The position numbers and the translations under genes are program-made. A stretch of DNA of 64,000 nucleotides from Bryocella elongata (GTDB taxonomy: Bacteria; Acidobacteriota; Terriglobia; Terriglobales; Acidobacteriaceae), in NCBI RefSeq assembly GCF_900108185.1, contig NZ_FNVA01000001.1, positions 248,001-312,000 of the forward strand, given 5' to 3'. This document shows, piece after piece, positions 32,883 to 41,610 of this stretch. The number at the start of each line of letters is the position of its first letter. Position 1 is the first letter of the stretch. Under the pieces are notes generated by a model that was given only the letters and a program-made list of their open reading frames with translations, did no database searches and was not told the DNA's origin.

Positions 32883-34873
32883 GGCTTCCAGTTACCGGAG
32901 TGCGGGTCGCCGGGGGTGGTGTTGGGGCGGGGGTTGAAGTCCGCGGGGACGGGGTTGGGGAGGTCGGCGTCGGTGGGCTTGATGTGGAGGGTCTTGCAGC
33001 CCTGGCCGCCATAGTGCGGGAAGGCTGTGAGCTGGGTCTCGGGGATGATGGCGTAGCTGGCGGGCAGGAGCTTGCGCTTGCCGAGGAGGCGGGCGTTGTC
33101 GAAGCCGGTGAGCAGGTCGGAGACGCCCGGGGTGAGGTCGTCGGCGGGGCCGAGGAAGTCCTGGCCGTACTTCTCGTGGCCGATCTTGCGGGCCTTCAGT
33201 TCGTCGGGCAGGTCGGCGAGGGGGATGAGGTCGAAGAGCTCGTCGACGAACTTGATGATGGAGCTGTGCTCGGAGGGCGCGTGCGAGATGGCGTGCGAGG
33301 CGCCGTAGGGCGAGATGAGCAGGAAGGGGATGCGTGGGCCCTGATCGAGCGGCAGGCCCTTGGCGTCGTGCGAGCGGATGTGCGGCTGGGTGTGGTCGTA
33401 GAGGCCGTCGGTCTCGTCGTAGGCGATGAGGATGGCGGCGTGCGGCCAGTAGGGGCTCTGGGCGATGGCGTTGATCTCGCGGGCGAGCATGGCTTCGCTG
33501 ATGCCGGAGTCGGAGTAGCCTGGGTGGTCGTCGTCGCCGGCGAAGTTCTTCTGCGCGTTGGGCGAGGGATCGGCGGGAGTGAAGCCGAAGATGTTGCCGT
33601 AGCCGCCGCGGATGTAGAAGACGCCGGAGCCGGGCAGCTTGCGCTCGGCGACGTCGGAAAAGAAGGTGTTGAGCGAGTGCATGTGCACGTTCGCGAGAGG
33701 ATTGTCGGCGACGTAGCCGAAGTATTGCGGAGCGTTGTGATGCGCGACGTAGCCGACGTGCAGGGCCTTGCCTGCTGGGTCGTTGGGCTCGTGCGCGTAG
33801 CCCTGCTGGTACCAGCCCCAATTGATGGGAGCGACGCCGTGGCCGGCGATCTTCTCGATGTCGTCCTGCACGTCGCCGAGGTCGATGGCGGGGTTGTAGT
33901 CGGCCTGGGTGGTCTTGACGATGTCGGAGCCCATGAAGGAGAGCGGCAGCGAAGCGTAGGTGAGGTTGTCGGCGAAGGTCTTCTCGGGATTGGGCTTGGG
34001 TTGCACGGGATTGCCGGCTTCGTCCTGCGCGAGGCCCCAGTAGGGGCGCGCGTTGCCGACGGTGGGCATGGTGGCACCGTGGGCTCCTTCGGCGAGCTCG
34101 GGATGGAGCATCCACTGGGTCTCGCCGGTCTGGCCGGAGATCATGCCGATGGCGTTGGGCCCTGAAGGGCCGACGACGGTGTCGAAGAAGTGATCGAAGA
34201 GGGTGAAGCGGTCGGCGTACTGCCAGAGGAAGGGCGCGATGTCGCAGTCGACGTGGGCCATGACGAGCTCGCCCATCTGCTTGCGGGCGAGGGAGGGCAG
34301 TTTGGACGGCTTGCCGTCTGCGAGCGTGACGCCTTCTTCGCTGAGGGCGTACTGGTCGTTGCGCGCGAGGCCGTTCGCGTCGAGGTCAAGCTTGCGCGAG
34401 ATGCCGACGTGGGAGTGGTCGACGGAGTCGATGTCGGTGGGGTAGATGGGGACGGTGTTGCCGTCCTTGTCCTTGACGGTGATGGGGATGCGGAAGGGCG
34501 AGATGGTGGTGACGGTGCCGTCGAGGTTGACGATGGGCTGGGTGAAGCCTGCGACCTGGCTGGCGGGCTTGTTGTAGAGGCCGTCGGCGCCGGGGTAGTT
34601 GCCGAAGTAGAAGTCGAAGCTGCGGTTCTCCTGGAAGAGGACGAAGACGTAGCGGATGTCCTTCTTGATGAGAGCTAGCTTCTGGTCGTGGGTGAGGATG
34701 GGCTCTTTCGCGACGCGGCTGGCCCACTTGGCGCTGATGGCGTTGGAGACGGGAGCCTTCTCGACGGCGTCGGGCTGTTGGGCGAAGAGGACGCTGGGGC
34801 AGGCGGCTAGCGTCAACGCTAACGCCGAGCGCCGGACGAGGGTAGGCAACAGACTTGTCGTGGCGGGAGACAT
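32879..34873 (-). CDS. Secreted phosphoesterase, phospholipase C / acid phosphatase type
   Basis: 664 residues. Signal peptide at residues 1-31 (ALTLAACPSVLFAQQ). The phosphoesterase motif VLFQENRSFDFYFGNYPGADG is near residue 75; further family blocks are VDHSHVGISRKLDLD, HFFDTVVGPSGPNAIGMISG, YDETDGLYDHTQPH and ISPYGASHAISHAPSEHSSI. This is the alkaline-phosphatase-fold family containing PlcC and AcpA. Likely an extracytoplasmic enzyme releasing phosphate from phospholipids or other esters. CAGGA precedes the start by a few nucleotides. Its stop overlaps the AapJ-like start, so the two form an operon. Confidence 0.9.
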   Translation of the reverse strand: MSPATTSLLPTLVRRSALALTLAACPSVLFAQQPDAVEKAPVSNAISAKWASRVAKEPILTHDQKLALIKKDIRYVFVLFQENRSFDFYFGNYPGADGLYNKPASQVAGFTQPIVNLDGTVTTISPFRIPITVKDKDGNTVPIYPTDIDSVDHSHVGISRKLDLDANGLARNDQYALSEEGVTLADGKPSKLPSLARKQMGELVMAHVDCDIAPFLWQYADRFTLFDHFFDTVVGPSGPNAIGMISGQTGETQWMLHPELAEGAHGATMPTVGNARPYWGLAQDEAGNPVQPKPNPEKTFADNLTYASLPLSFMGSDIVKTTQADYNPAIDLGDVQDDIEKIAGHGVAPINWGWYQQGYAHEPNDPAGKALHVGYVAHHNAPQYFGYVADNPLANVHMHSLNTFFSDVAERKLPGSGVFYIRGGYGNIFGFTPADPSPNAQKNFAGDDDHPGYSDSGISEAMLAREINAIAQSPYWPHAAILIAYDETDGLYDHTQPHIRSHDAKGLPLDQGPRIPFLLISPYGASHAISHAPSEHSSIIKFVDELFDLIPLADLPDELKARKIGHEKYGQDFLGPADDLTPGVSDLLTGFDNARLLGKRKLLPASYAIIPETQLTAFPHYGGQGCKTLHIKPTDADLPNPVPADFNPRPNTTPGDPHSGNWKP

Positions 34874-34964
34874 TGGTCCTGATTGTTACAGGCGGGTTAC
34901 AGGTGGGGCAAGAGAGCGTTGTTGGGTGTTGGGTGTTCGATGTTTGGAGGGAAGCATCCTGTGA

Positions 34965-34997
34965 ACCCACGTCTCAAGAGCGAGACGTGGGGCACCC
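34965..34997. repeat. GGGGCACCC hairpin repeat (copy 4)
   Basis: ACCCACGTCTC / GAGACGTGGGG arms around a 6-nt loop, then CACCC. Lies between the phosphoesterase start and the sugar porter stop. A GTTGGGTGTTGGGTGTTCG tract precedes it. Confidence 0.65.
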
Positions 34998-35012
34998 AGA
35001 GTTGTGGTGGAC

Positions 35013-36821
35013 CTATGAAGCGGGGGCTTTGTCGAAGAGCTGTTCGATCTCTTCGAGGGTGCGGCCCTTGGTTTCGGGGAGGAAGAAGGCTACGGTGAGG
35101 AGATACACGAGGCTGCAGCCGGCGAAGAGGAAGAAGATGAAGCTGTAGCCGTGCTTGGAGACGACGGGGAGAAAGACTCCGGCGAGGGCGGTGGAGACGA
35201 TCTGGTTGATGACGAGCGCGATGCTCATGCCGTTGGAGCGGATGCGGGTGGGCATGAGCTCGGAGAGTGCGAGCCAGACGCAGACACCGGGGCCGATGGC
35301 GTAGAAGCTCATGAATAGATAGAGGCCGATGGCGAGGAGCCAGCCGTGCTGCGAGGTGGGCACGGCGGAGATCTTCGCGCCGACGATGTGCAGCGGGGCG
35401 GTCTTTGCGGTGTCGAGATTTGCGAAGGGGTTCTGGAAGAAGGACTCGACGCGGGAGCCGGGCAGAGCGTCAGCGCGGGTGACGGTGATGGGGGCGGAAC
35501 CTGCATCATCGGAGCGATGGATGCTGGTGGCGCCGGTGTAGTCGCCGTAGCTGTAGATGACGGCGAGCGAGGCGCGGGTATTGTCGACGGTGGAGGCGCC
35601 GGAGCCGAGCAGGTGCGCGGCGGAGGTGGGATCGAAGGGCAGCTTGAGGGTCTGGTCGGGGGAGACCATGGCCTGCACCTGCGCCGTGACGTCGACGCTG
35701 TTGCTCTCGCTGGTGCGGAAGAGGAAGCCAACGAGGACGAGCGAAGCGAAGAGGCCGGAGCAGCCGAGGGTGAAGAGGAATTTGCGGCCTTTGCGATCGA
35801 TGAGCTCGACGCCGACCATGGTCATGCAGAAGTTGACGGCGGTGAAGACGACGTAGCCCCAGTGGGCGGCGAGGTCGGAGAGGCCGCTCTGCAGGAGGAT
35901 GTTGGTGTTGTAGCCGATGATGGAGTTGATGCCGGTGGCCTGGTTGCAGGCGAGGATGACGCACGCGAGGACGAAGGGGATGATGTACTTGCGGCGGAGG
36001 ATGGAACCGGAAGGCTGCGCGGTGGTGGAGCTGGATGCGGATGCGTCTCTGGCGGCCATCTCGGCGAGCTCGAGGGCGGCCTGCTCGGGCATGCGGGAGC
36101 GGAGCAGGGCAGTCTCAGCCTGAGAGGTTTTGCCCTTGCGGAAGAGCCAGCGGGGCGACTCGCCGACGAAGAGAGCCCCCATGACAAAGAGGGCGCCCGG
36201 AGGCAGCGAGACCCAGAAGATGCTGCGCCAGGCGTGGTCCTTGAACTGGAAGAGCGCGTGGGCGTTTGCGGTGGCCGTGACGTGCGTGACGCGATAGCTG
36301 AAGTAGAGGCCGATGACAGCGGCGGAGAAGATGCCGAAGGTGAGCAGCCACTGGAAGATGGCAGTGCCGCGCCCGCGGGTGGAGGCGGGCAGGCACTCGG
36401 CAAGATAGAGCGGGACGACGACGCCGATGAAGCCACCGCTGATGCCCTGCAGCAGTCGGCCGTAGAAGAGCGCGGAGTAGCTCTGCGAGAGCGCGATGAT
36501 GGGAATGGAGATGGAGAAGGCGATGCCGCTGACGATCATGAGCGGCTTGCGGCCGATGAGATCGGCGAGCACGCCGGCGAAGAGCGTGGAGATGACGCTG
36601 CCGAGCAGCACGGCGGCGACGATGGTGGAGAGCTGGCCCGCGCTGAGCTGGCGCGTGGCCTGAAGGTAGGGCAGCGCGCCACCGATGATGCCTACGTCGA
36701 CGCCGTAGAGCAGGCCACCGAGGCCAGCGACGAGAAGAACAAAGCGGGTGTAGGCAGTACGGCGCGGGTCGAGCGGTGCGATCTCGCGCGGCGCGTCATC
36801 GGCGATGGGGAATGCGGGCAT
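35013..36821 (-). CDS. MFS sugar porter with an enlarged periplasmic loop
   Basis: 602 residues from ATG 36821 (AAGGA 10 nt upstream); the frame is open further upstream only through low-complexity DNA. Sugar-porter motifs: GGLLYGVDVGIIGGALPYL in helix 1, ADLIGRKPLMI, QGISGGFIGVVVPLYLAE, VGESPRWLFRKGK and PETKGRTLEEIEQLFD. Twelve helices are expected. Family members are usually about 460-500 residues; here about 110 extra residues lie between helices 9 and 10 (from FRTSESNS to TSQHGW) and would be periplasmic. Likely proton-sugar symport; substrate unknown. Confidence 0.88.
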   Translation of the reverse strand: MPAFPIADDAPREIAPLDPRRTAYTRFVLLVAGLGGLLYGVDVGIIGGALPYLQATRQLSAGQLSTIVAAVLLGSVISTLFAGVLADLIGRKPLMIVSGIAFSISIPIIALSQSYSALFYGRLLQGISGGFIGVVVPLYLAECLPASTRGRGTAIFQWLLTFGIFSAAVIGLYFSYRVTHVTATANAHALFQFKDHAWRSIFWVSLPPGALFVMGALFVGESPRWLFRKGKTSQAETALLRSRMPEQAALELAEMAARDASASSSTTAQPSGSILRRKYIIPFVLACVILACNQATGINSIIGYNTNILLQSGLSDLAAHWGYVVFTAVNFCMTMVGVELIDRKGRKFLFTLGCSGLFASLVLVGFLFRTSESNSVDVTAQVQAMVSPDQTLKLPFDPTSAAHLLGSGASTVDNTRASLAVIYSYGDYTGATSIHRSDDAGSAPITVTRADALPGSRVESFFQNPFANLDTAKTAPLHIVGAKISAVPTSQHGWLLAIGLYLFMSFYAIGPGVCVWLALSELMPTRIRSNGMSIALVINQIVSTALAGVFLPVVSKHGYSFIFFLFAGCSLVYLLTVAFFLPETKGRTLEEIEQLFDKAPAS

Positions 36822-36851
36822 CCGGTTGGTTTCCTTGTCCCCCACGATACT

Positions 36852-36892
36852 GCATGAGGAGCAGGGAATAGGGATCAGGGAACAGGGATTAG
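36852..36892. repeat. GGGAATAGGGATCAGGGAACAGGG tract
   Basis: Three degenerate CAGGGAAnAGGGAT-like units in the divergent region between the sugar porter and queG. Confidence 0.45.
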
Positions 36893-36926
36893 GACAGCAA
36901 CGACGGTTCGAGTGTGAAATAGGGGC

Positions 36927-38162
36927 ATGGGGATGACGGGAGAAGATCGCACGTGGCTGGTGGAGCGGGCGCTGGCCGCGGGCTTCGATCTTGCGGGGAT
37001 TGCTGCGGTGCCAGCGGTGGAGAGCGATGCCGCGGTGCGGCTGGATGCACGCTATGCCGCGTGGATCGCTGAAGGCCGCGCGGGTGGCATGGAGTGGCTG
37101 AAGCGTACGGATGAGGCAGGGCAGCTGGTGCGTGGTGATGTGCGGCGGGCGTTCCCGTGGGCTCGCAGCGTACTGGTGTGCGCGCTGGAGTATGGGTTGC
37201 AGGGAGCGCCACGGTCGATTGACGCTGCGGAGGCTGGCGCGGGGTGGATTGCTCGGTATGCGTGGAGTGGAGGGGCAGCGGAACAGCAGAACGGAAAGGC
37301 AGCAGAACAGCAGAACGGAAAGGCAGCAGAACAGCAGAACAGCGGAACAGCGGAACACGGTAGTGCGGTGCCTGGAGGAAGTGATTATCACGAGGTGTTA
37401 CTGCCTCGGCTGAAGGCGGTTGAGGCGGAATTGAAGGCGCGCTTTGGTGAGGCTCTGGAGACGCGGTGCTACGTGGACACTGGGCCTATCGTGGAGCGGG
37501 CGATTGCGGAGTGGGCGGGGATTGGATGGGTCGGCAAGAATGCCTGCCTGCTGAACCAGGAGCGTGGGTCGTGGATGCTGCTGGGCGTGATTGTGACGGA
37601 GCTGGAGCTTGAGTCGGCGCAATGGACGCTGCCTGCCGCGGATCGTTGTGGAAGCTGCACGCGGTGTATCGATGCTTGTCCTACGGATGCGCTGGTGGCG
37701 CCTCGGCAGATGGATGCTTCGCGCTGCATTGCGTACCTGACGATCGAACATAAGGGCGCGATTGACGAAGCGTTGCGCGAGCCGATGGGGCGGCAGGTGT
37801 TTGGCTGCGATATCTGCCAGGACGTGTGCCCGTGGAATGCGAAGAGCGCGCGGGGGCCGGTGGTTGCGGACTGGAAGAGGATGCCTTCGCGGGAGGCGCT
37901 GATCAATCCGGACCTTGCATGGTTGGCTTCGATGGAGAGCCGCGACTTCAAGCAGTGGTTTCGGGGATCACCCTTGGAGCGTACGGGCAAGAAGCGGCTG
38001 CATCGCAACGTGGCGATTGCGATGGGGAACAGTGGGGAGGCTAGGTTTGTGCCCCAGCTTGAAACGTGGGCAGCAGGAGCGGATGAGGTACTTGCCGATG
38101 CTGCTCGGTGGGCGATGGCGAGGATCGAAGCGCTTGGTCAGAGCGGAGAGAGGCGTGATTGA
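36927..38162 (+). CDS. queG: Epoxyqueuosine reductase QueG with an in-frame repeat insertion
   Basis: 411 residues (409 if ATG 36933 is used, which has AGGGG at better spacing). Last step of queuosine formation: cobalamin- and iron-sulfur-dependent reduction of epoxyqueuosine in tRNA. Seen: the N-terminal cobalamin-binding region, CYVDTGPIVERAIAEWAGIG, NACLLNQERGSW, and two [4Fe-4S] motifs CGSCTRCIDACPTDAL and CDICQDVCPWN. Normally IARYAW is followed almost at once by DYHxxL. Here about 38 residues intervene, with 8-residue repeats AEQQNGKA encoded by a 24-bp tandem repeat (37274-37358). The frame is preserved, so the gene is probably functional. Confidence 0.94.
   Translation: MGMTGEDRTWLVERALAAGFDLAGIAAVPAVESDAAVRLDARYAAWIAEGRAGGMEWLKRTDEAGQLVRGDVRRAFPWARSVLVCALEYGLQGAPRSIDAAEAGAGWIARYAWSGGAAEQQNGKAAEQQNGKAAEQQNSGTAEHGSAVPGGSDYHEVLLPRLKAVEAELKARFGEALETRCYVDTGPIVERAIAEWAGIGWVGKNACLLNQERGSWMLLGVIVTELELESAQWTLPAADRCGSCTRCIDACPTDALVAPRQMDASRCIAYLTIEHKGAIDEALREPMGRQVFGCDICQDVCPWNAKSARGPVVADWKRMPSREALINPDLAWLASMESRDFKQWFRGSPLERTGKKRLHRNVAIAMGNSGEARFVPQLETWAAGADEVLADAARWAMARIEALGQSGERRD
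37274..37358. repeat. 24-bp tandem repeat within queG
   Basis: Three and a half units starting at 37274, 37298 and 37322 (GGCAGCAGAACAGCAGAACG core). The unit length is a multiple of three, so copy changes keep the frame. Composition resembles the purine-rich intergenic tracts of this window. Confidence 0.85.
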
Positions 38163-38194
38163 GTTGCGGGTATCGGGTTTTGAGCTTCGAGTTG
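38161..38194. repeat. GAGTTGCGGG...GAGCTTCGAGTT repeat
   Basis: Overlaps the queG stop and continues into the gap before the YihY/BrkB gene. Confidence 0.45.
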
Positions 38195-38222
38195 GGGCGG
38201 GGATTTGCCGGGAGCGGAAACG

Positions 38223-38234
38223 TAGACTAGACGT
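38223..38234 (+). promoter_or_regulatory. Candidate leaderless promoter of the YihY/BrkB gene
   Basis: TAGACT at 38223-38228, 6 nt, then ATG 38235; no ribosome binding site fits. Confidence 0.45.
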
Positions 38235-39182
38235 ATGAGTGTTGAGGCGCCAGAGAAGGATCTGGAGATCAAGAAGGCTGGAGGCGAAGAGCTTTCGCCT
38301 GCGCTGGTGGCGGCTCCGGCGCAGCGTGTGGCGGAGAGCGGCACGTGGGAGCAGGTGCGTGCGCTGGCGCGTTACATGACGCACACCGAGGTGCACACGT
38401 ATGCGTTCAGCGTGGCGGCGCAGGTGATCCTGTCACTGTTTCCGTTCATCGTGCTGCTGCTGACGATCTCGCAAAAGGTGTTTCACTCGCCCGCGATGAC
38501 GAACATGGTGGGGCAGATGATGACGTACTTTCTGCCCAGCAACCAGGACTTTGTGATGCGCAATATGCGGGTGCTCGCGAATTCGCATGCGGGCACGCGG
38601 GTGTTCTCGCTGGTGATGCTGTTCATCACGGTGACGGGCGTGTTTCTGCCGCTGGAGGTGGCGCTGAACAGTGTGTGGGGCGTGAAGAAGAATCGCAGCT
38701 ACCTGCACAACCAGGTGGTGTCGATCGGGCTGGCGGCGGGGGTTGCGATCCTCGCGATGGGGTCGATTGCGTTGAGTGCCGGACAGCGTGAGGTGATGGC
38801 GAAGGTGTTCTTCGGGCACACCGATAACTTCCTGTACAACCTGGTCACGCAGGGGTTTTTGCGGGTCGCGGCTCTGGCCGCGAGTATCGGGCTGTTCTTC
38901 CTGATCTACTGGGCGCTGCCGAATCGCAAGGTGCCGGCGCGAGCGGTGCTGCCGACGGCGATCGTCGTTGGTGTGATGTGGGAGGCGGCAAAGTACATCT
39001 ACATCTTCGCGCTGCCTTACCTGGATTTTCGCGCGGTGTATGGGCCGTTCGAGGTGTCGGTGGGGCTGATGATGTGGGCGTTCATTTCGGGGCTGCTGTT
39101 GCTGGGCGGAGCGTACGTCTCCGCGACGCGGCAGGCGCTGCGCGAGGCGCGTGCGGACGATGCGGAGCGCGAGGCGAGCTGA
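38235..39182 (+). CDS. YihY/virulence factor BrkB family membrane protein
   Basis: 315 residues with six membrane helices. Characteristic segments: YAFSVAAQVILSLFPFIVLLL, the LPLEVALNSVWGVKKNRSY loop, YWALPNRKVPARAVLPTAIV, and YGPFEVSVGLMMWAFISGLLLLGGAYV near the C-terminus. The family was once annotated as ribonuclease BN, which is not supported; members are inner-membrane proteins of unclear transport or envelope function. A charged N-terminal extension of about 45 residues precedes the first helix. The gene stands alone after queG with its own candidate leaderless promoter. Confidence 0.88.
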   Translation: MSVEAPEKDLEIKKAGGEELSPALVAAPAQRVAESGTWEQVRALARYMTHTEVHTYAFSVAAQVILSLFPFIVLLLTISQKVFHSPAMTNMVGQMMTYFLPSNQDFVMRNMRVLANSHAGTRVFSLVMLFITVTGVFLPLEVALNSVWGVKKNRSYLHNQVVSIGLAAGVAILAMGSIALSAGQREVMAKVFFGHTDNFLYNLVTQGFLRVAALAASIGLFFLIYWALPNRKVPARAVLPTAIVVGVMWEAAKYIYIFALPYLDFRAVYGPFEVSVGLMMWAFISGLLLLGGAYVSATRQALREARADDAEREAS

Positions 39183-39202
39183 TGTATGCGGCCTCTTCAA
39201 CG

Positions 39203-39291
39203 TGAGGCTGTAGAGGTGCGAGGGTTTCAGGGATTCAGGAGTGAGGTAGAGCGGCGCTGTTGAGCGTCGAGCTACGAGGTGCTGAGCGTCG
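39203..39291. repeat. GAGGCTGTAGAGGTGCGAGG low-complexity repeat
   Basis: Fills most of the convergent gap between the YihY/BrkB gene and the lipoprotein gene; contains two GAGCGTCGAG and two GAGGTGC words. Confidence 0.5.
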
Positions 39292-39307
39292 AGGCGGCTG
39301 AAGGAGG

Positions 39308-40555
39308 CTACTCGGTCTTCGGTGCGCCGTTGCGCTTCACGTGGAAGGACTTGATCGCGATGTCGTGCGGCTGGGCGCCGGCGGGGAGCATCGTGACGAG
39401 CTCGGGGGTGGTGGTCTTCTGGGTGCGGATGACAGCGACGTCGGCTGAGCCTGTATCGACGACCAGGAGCGCATGCTGGTCGGTGGAGAAGGCGATGGCG
39501 TCGGGATGTGCCCCGGTGCGGACGCTGGTCTCGACGCGGCTGTCGTCGATGGAATAGGCCGCGATGGAGTCGGTGCCGAAGGTGCTGACCCAGAGTGTGC
39601 CGGGAGCGGCGAGGCCGGTGTCTTCGCTGATGACGCCGCGGACGGGCTTTGGCCCGACCAGAGTGGTGGCGATGACCTCGTTGGTCCAGGTGGAGATCTC
39701 GGAGATGGAGTCGGAGTCGAAGTTCATGGAGAAGACTTCGTTGCCGCTGGGCTCCATGGCGAGTTGGACGGGGGTTTTGCCGACGTCGAGGAGGCTGAGG
39801 AGATGGTCCTGCTGCAGGGTAGCGTCCTGCTGGCCGCGGTAGGATTCGGGAGCGGCGGCGAGCCAGACGACCATGACCTGGTGGCCGCCGGAGCAGGCGA
39901 TGAAGGCCTTCGAAGAGTCGGGCAGGATGGCGATGTCGGTGGCGCCTGGGCAGCCGGAGAAGGTGGAGCGGAAGCGCAGTGGAGCTTGTGTGTCGCTGCC
40001 GATGTTATAGATCGAGACGCTGCCGGCGGTGCGGTTGCTGACGACGAGGGCGCGGTTGTCGGGCGAGACGCGGGCTACGCCGGGGCCTTCGCCGGAGGCA
40101 ACGGTGGCGATCTCGCGACGCTTATCGAGGTCCAGCACGCTGACGGTGTTGGAGCCGGAGTTGGGCACGTAGGCGCGCAGGCCGTCGGGTGAAACGGCGA
40201 GGAAGTACGGCGTGTGATGGACGCCGATGGTCGCCGCGACGGTGTTGGTCCCTGCATCGATGACGGAGACGGAGTCGCTGCCGGTGTTGACGGCATAGAT
40301 CTCATTGCGGGTGGGGCTGGCGACGATGCCGGAGGGGTTCCTGCCGACGTTGACGCTGCGATCTTTGCGCAGGTAGACAAGGTCGAGTACCGTGACTGCG
40401 TTGGCCTGGCCATCGGTGATGTAGGCGAACTCGCGGTAGTTGGATGGATAGGCAGGGAAGCGGTCGCGGCGGCAGGCGGCCAGCGACAGGGCAGCCGCGC
40501 CAAGCAGGAGTGCCGAAGCAGCGCGCCGATGATGAGGTTGCAGAGAGAATCCCAC
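39308..40555 (-). CDS. Lipoprotein with YVTN-type beta-propeller repeats
   Basis: 415 residues from GTG 40555, which places a lipoprotein signal directly at the N-terminus: hydrophobic stretch then LSLAAC with Cys28. The rest consists of beta-propeller repeats of the YVTN type: VNVGRNPSGIVASPTRNEIYAVN, IGVHHTPYFLAVSPDGLRAYVPN, SGEGPGVARVSPDNRALVVSN, TGAHPDAIAFSTDQHALLVVD. Such proteins are surface or periplasmic binding scaffolds. There is no ribosome binding site; TACACT lies 11 nt upstream of the GTG. The C-terminus ends with KSFHVKRNGAPKTE. Ligand unknown. Confidence 0.85.
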   Translation of the reverse strand: MGFSLQPHHRRAASALLLGAAALSLAACRRDRFPAYPSNYREFAYITDGQANAVTVLDLVYLRKDRSVNVGRNPSGIVASPTRNEIYAVNTGSDSVSVIDAGTNTVAATIGVHHTPYFLAVSPDGLRAYVPNSGSNTVSVLDLDKRREIATVASGEGPGVARVSPDNRALVVSNRTAGSVSIYNIGSDTQAPLRFRSTFSGCPGATDIAILPDSSKAFIACSGGHQVMVVWLAAAPESYRGQQDATLQQDHLLSLLDVGKTPVQLAMEPSGNEVFSMNFDSDSISEISTWTNEVIATTLVGPKPVRGVISEDTGLAAPGTLWVSTFGTDSIAAYSIDDSRVETSVRTGAHPDAIAFSTDQHALLVVDTGSADVAVIRTQKTTTPELVTMLPAGAQPHDIAIKSFHVKRNGAPKTE

Positions 40556-40637
40556 GGTCGTCTTCGAGTGTAGGGGGATGACACGGGACCCGCAACGTGA
40601 AAGCGCGAGAGGTGGCGATTCCACCGGCATCGTGCGA

Positions 40638-40670
40638 ACCCATGTCTCAGAATCGAGACATGGGGCACCT
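40638..40670. repeat. GGGGCACCC hairpin repeat (copy 5)
   Basis: ACCCATGTCTC / GAGACATGGGG arms, 6-nt loop, then CACCT. Upstream of the beta-propeller lipoprotein gene. Confidence 0.65.
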
Positions 40671-40687
40671 GGTGGAGCGAGAAGGTT

Positions 40688-40756
40688 GATCGAGTCTGGA
40701 GCTTTGAGCTTGGGGTTTGGAGCTCAGATTCCAGTTTCCCAGATGCCAGATTCCAG
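40688..40756. repeat. GATCGAGTCTGGAGC / CCAGATGCCAGATTCCAG repeat
   Basis: GATCGAGTCTGGAGCTTTGA word followed by CAGATTCCAGTTTCCCAGAT text, ending at the stop of the ccmD-like gene. Confidence 0.5.
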
Positions 40757-40882
40757 TTAGTCGCGTGGGGTCTTCTTCCACTGAACGGCGAGCCAGCCGG
40801 CGTAGCCGAACTGGATGATCCAGACCACGAGGTAGGCGTAGACGAGGTGACGCTCGGAGAGTGTGGAAAAGGGAATCATCAT
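40757..40882 (-). CDS. ccmD: Small CcmD-like membrane protein
   Basis: 41 residues from ATG 40882, which overlaps the ccmC stop (ATGA); GGAGG lies 1-2 nt upstream of it, or at about 4 nt from the second ATG (40879). The peptide has one membrane helix (LVYAYLVVWIIQFGYAGWLA) and a short basic tail QWKKTPRD, as in CcmD. CcmD is a small accessory of the CcmABC heme exporter and helps release holo-CcmE. Position directly after ccmC and size support the call; the sequence of this family is poorly conserved. Confidence 0.7.
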   Translation of the reverse strand: MMIPFSTLSERHLVYAYLVVWIIQFGYAGWLAVQWKKTPRD

Positions 40883-41610
40883 GCCTCCAGTACGGGTTCA
40901 CCGCGCAGCATGGCTTCGGTGGCGAGGGTGTCCTGATGCTGGCGGCGGCGTTCGAGGGCGTAGCGCCAGCCGAGGATGAAGATGCCCCACATGAGGAAGG
41001 CGGCCACGTTCCAGAGGACGGCAGGAACCATGCTCTTGTCGATGCCGGAGTCTGAGCTGCCGCCGAAGACGGGAGCGGGATGCTGGGTGCGCCACCAGTG
41101 GATGCTCATGTAGCAGATGGGCACGTCGATGGCAGCGAAGACGCCGAGTACGGAGGCGACCATGGCGGTCTGGCCCCCGGAGGCGAAGCTGCGCAGGAGC
41201 ATGTAGCTGACGTAGAGCAGCCAGAGGAGGAGGTAGGTGGTGAGGCGCGCGTCCCAGGCCCACCAGATGCCCCATGCGGCGCGTCCCCAGAGCATTCCGG
41301 TCGCGAGGCCCACGGTGGAGTAGACCACGGTGATCTCAGCGGCGGCGACGGCCATGGCGTCGGCCTTGGCTGCAAGCTCAGGCTTGGACTGACGCCAGAA
41401 GAGGAACAGCAGCGAAGCGCCGCAGTTGATGTACGGGAAGATGAAGCTGAGGATGGTGTGCGGGAAGTGATAGAAGAAGACGCGATAGAGGTTGCCCATG
41501 GTGGCTTCCTTGGGCGCAATCATCGCCTGATAGAAGCCGTAGGCCATCACGAGCATCGTGAGAGCGAACCAGATACCCGCGAGGGGCGTGCTTTTTCTGC
41601 TGTCTTTCAC
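40879..41610 (-). CDS. ccmC: Heme exporter / cytochrome c assembly protein CcmC
   Basis: 243 residues with six membrane helices. It contains the WWD-type heme-handling motif WGIWWAWDARLT between helices, and conserved histidines in FFYHFPHTILSF and SIHWWRTQHPAP. CcmC loads heme onto the chaperone CcmE at the periplasmic side. The start is GTG 41610, with TAGAAT 7 nt upstream and a conserved CACCAGCCC element further up, exactly as before ccmA. The gap of 64 bp to ccmB plus this element suggests ccmC-ccmD has its own promoter. Confidence 0.93.
   Translation of the reverse strand: MKDSRKSTPLAGIWFALTMLVMAYGFYQAMIAPKEATMGNLYRVFFYHFPHTILSFIFPYINCGASLLFLFWRQSKPELAAKADAMAVAAAEITVVYSTVGLATGMLWGRAAWGIWWAWDARLTTYLLLWLLYVSYMLLRSFASGGQTAMVASVLGVFAAIDVPICYMSIHWWRTQHPAPVFGGSSDSGIDKSMVPAVLWNVAAFLMWGIFILGWRYALERRRQHQDTLATEAMLRGEPVLEA

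Noticed and set aside
37274..37358. 24-bp repeats in queG considered as a small CRISPR array.
   Set aside because: Repeats are directly contiguous without spacers and are translated in frame; no cas genes are present.
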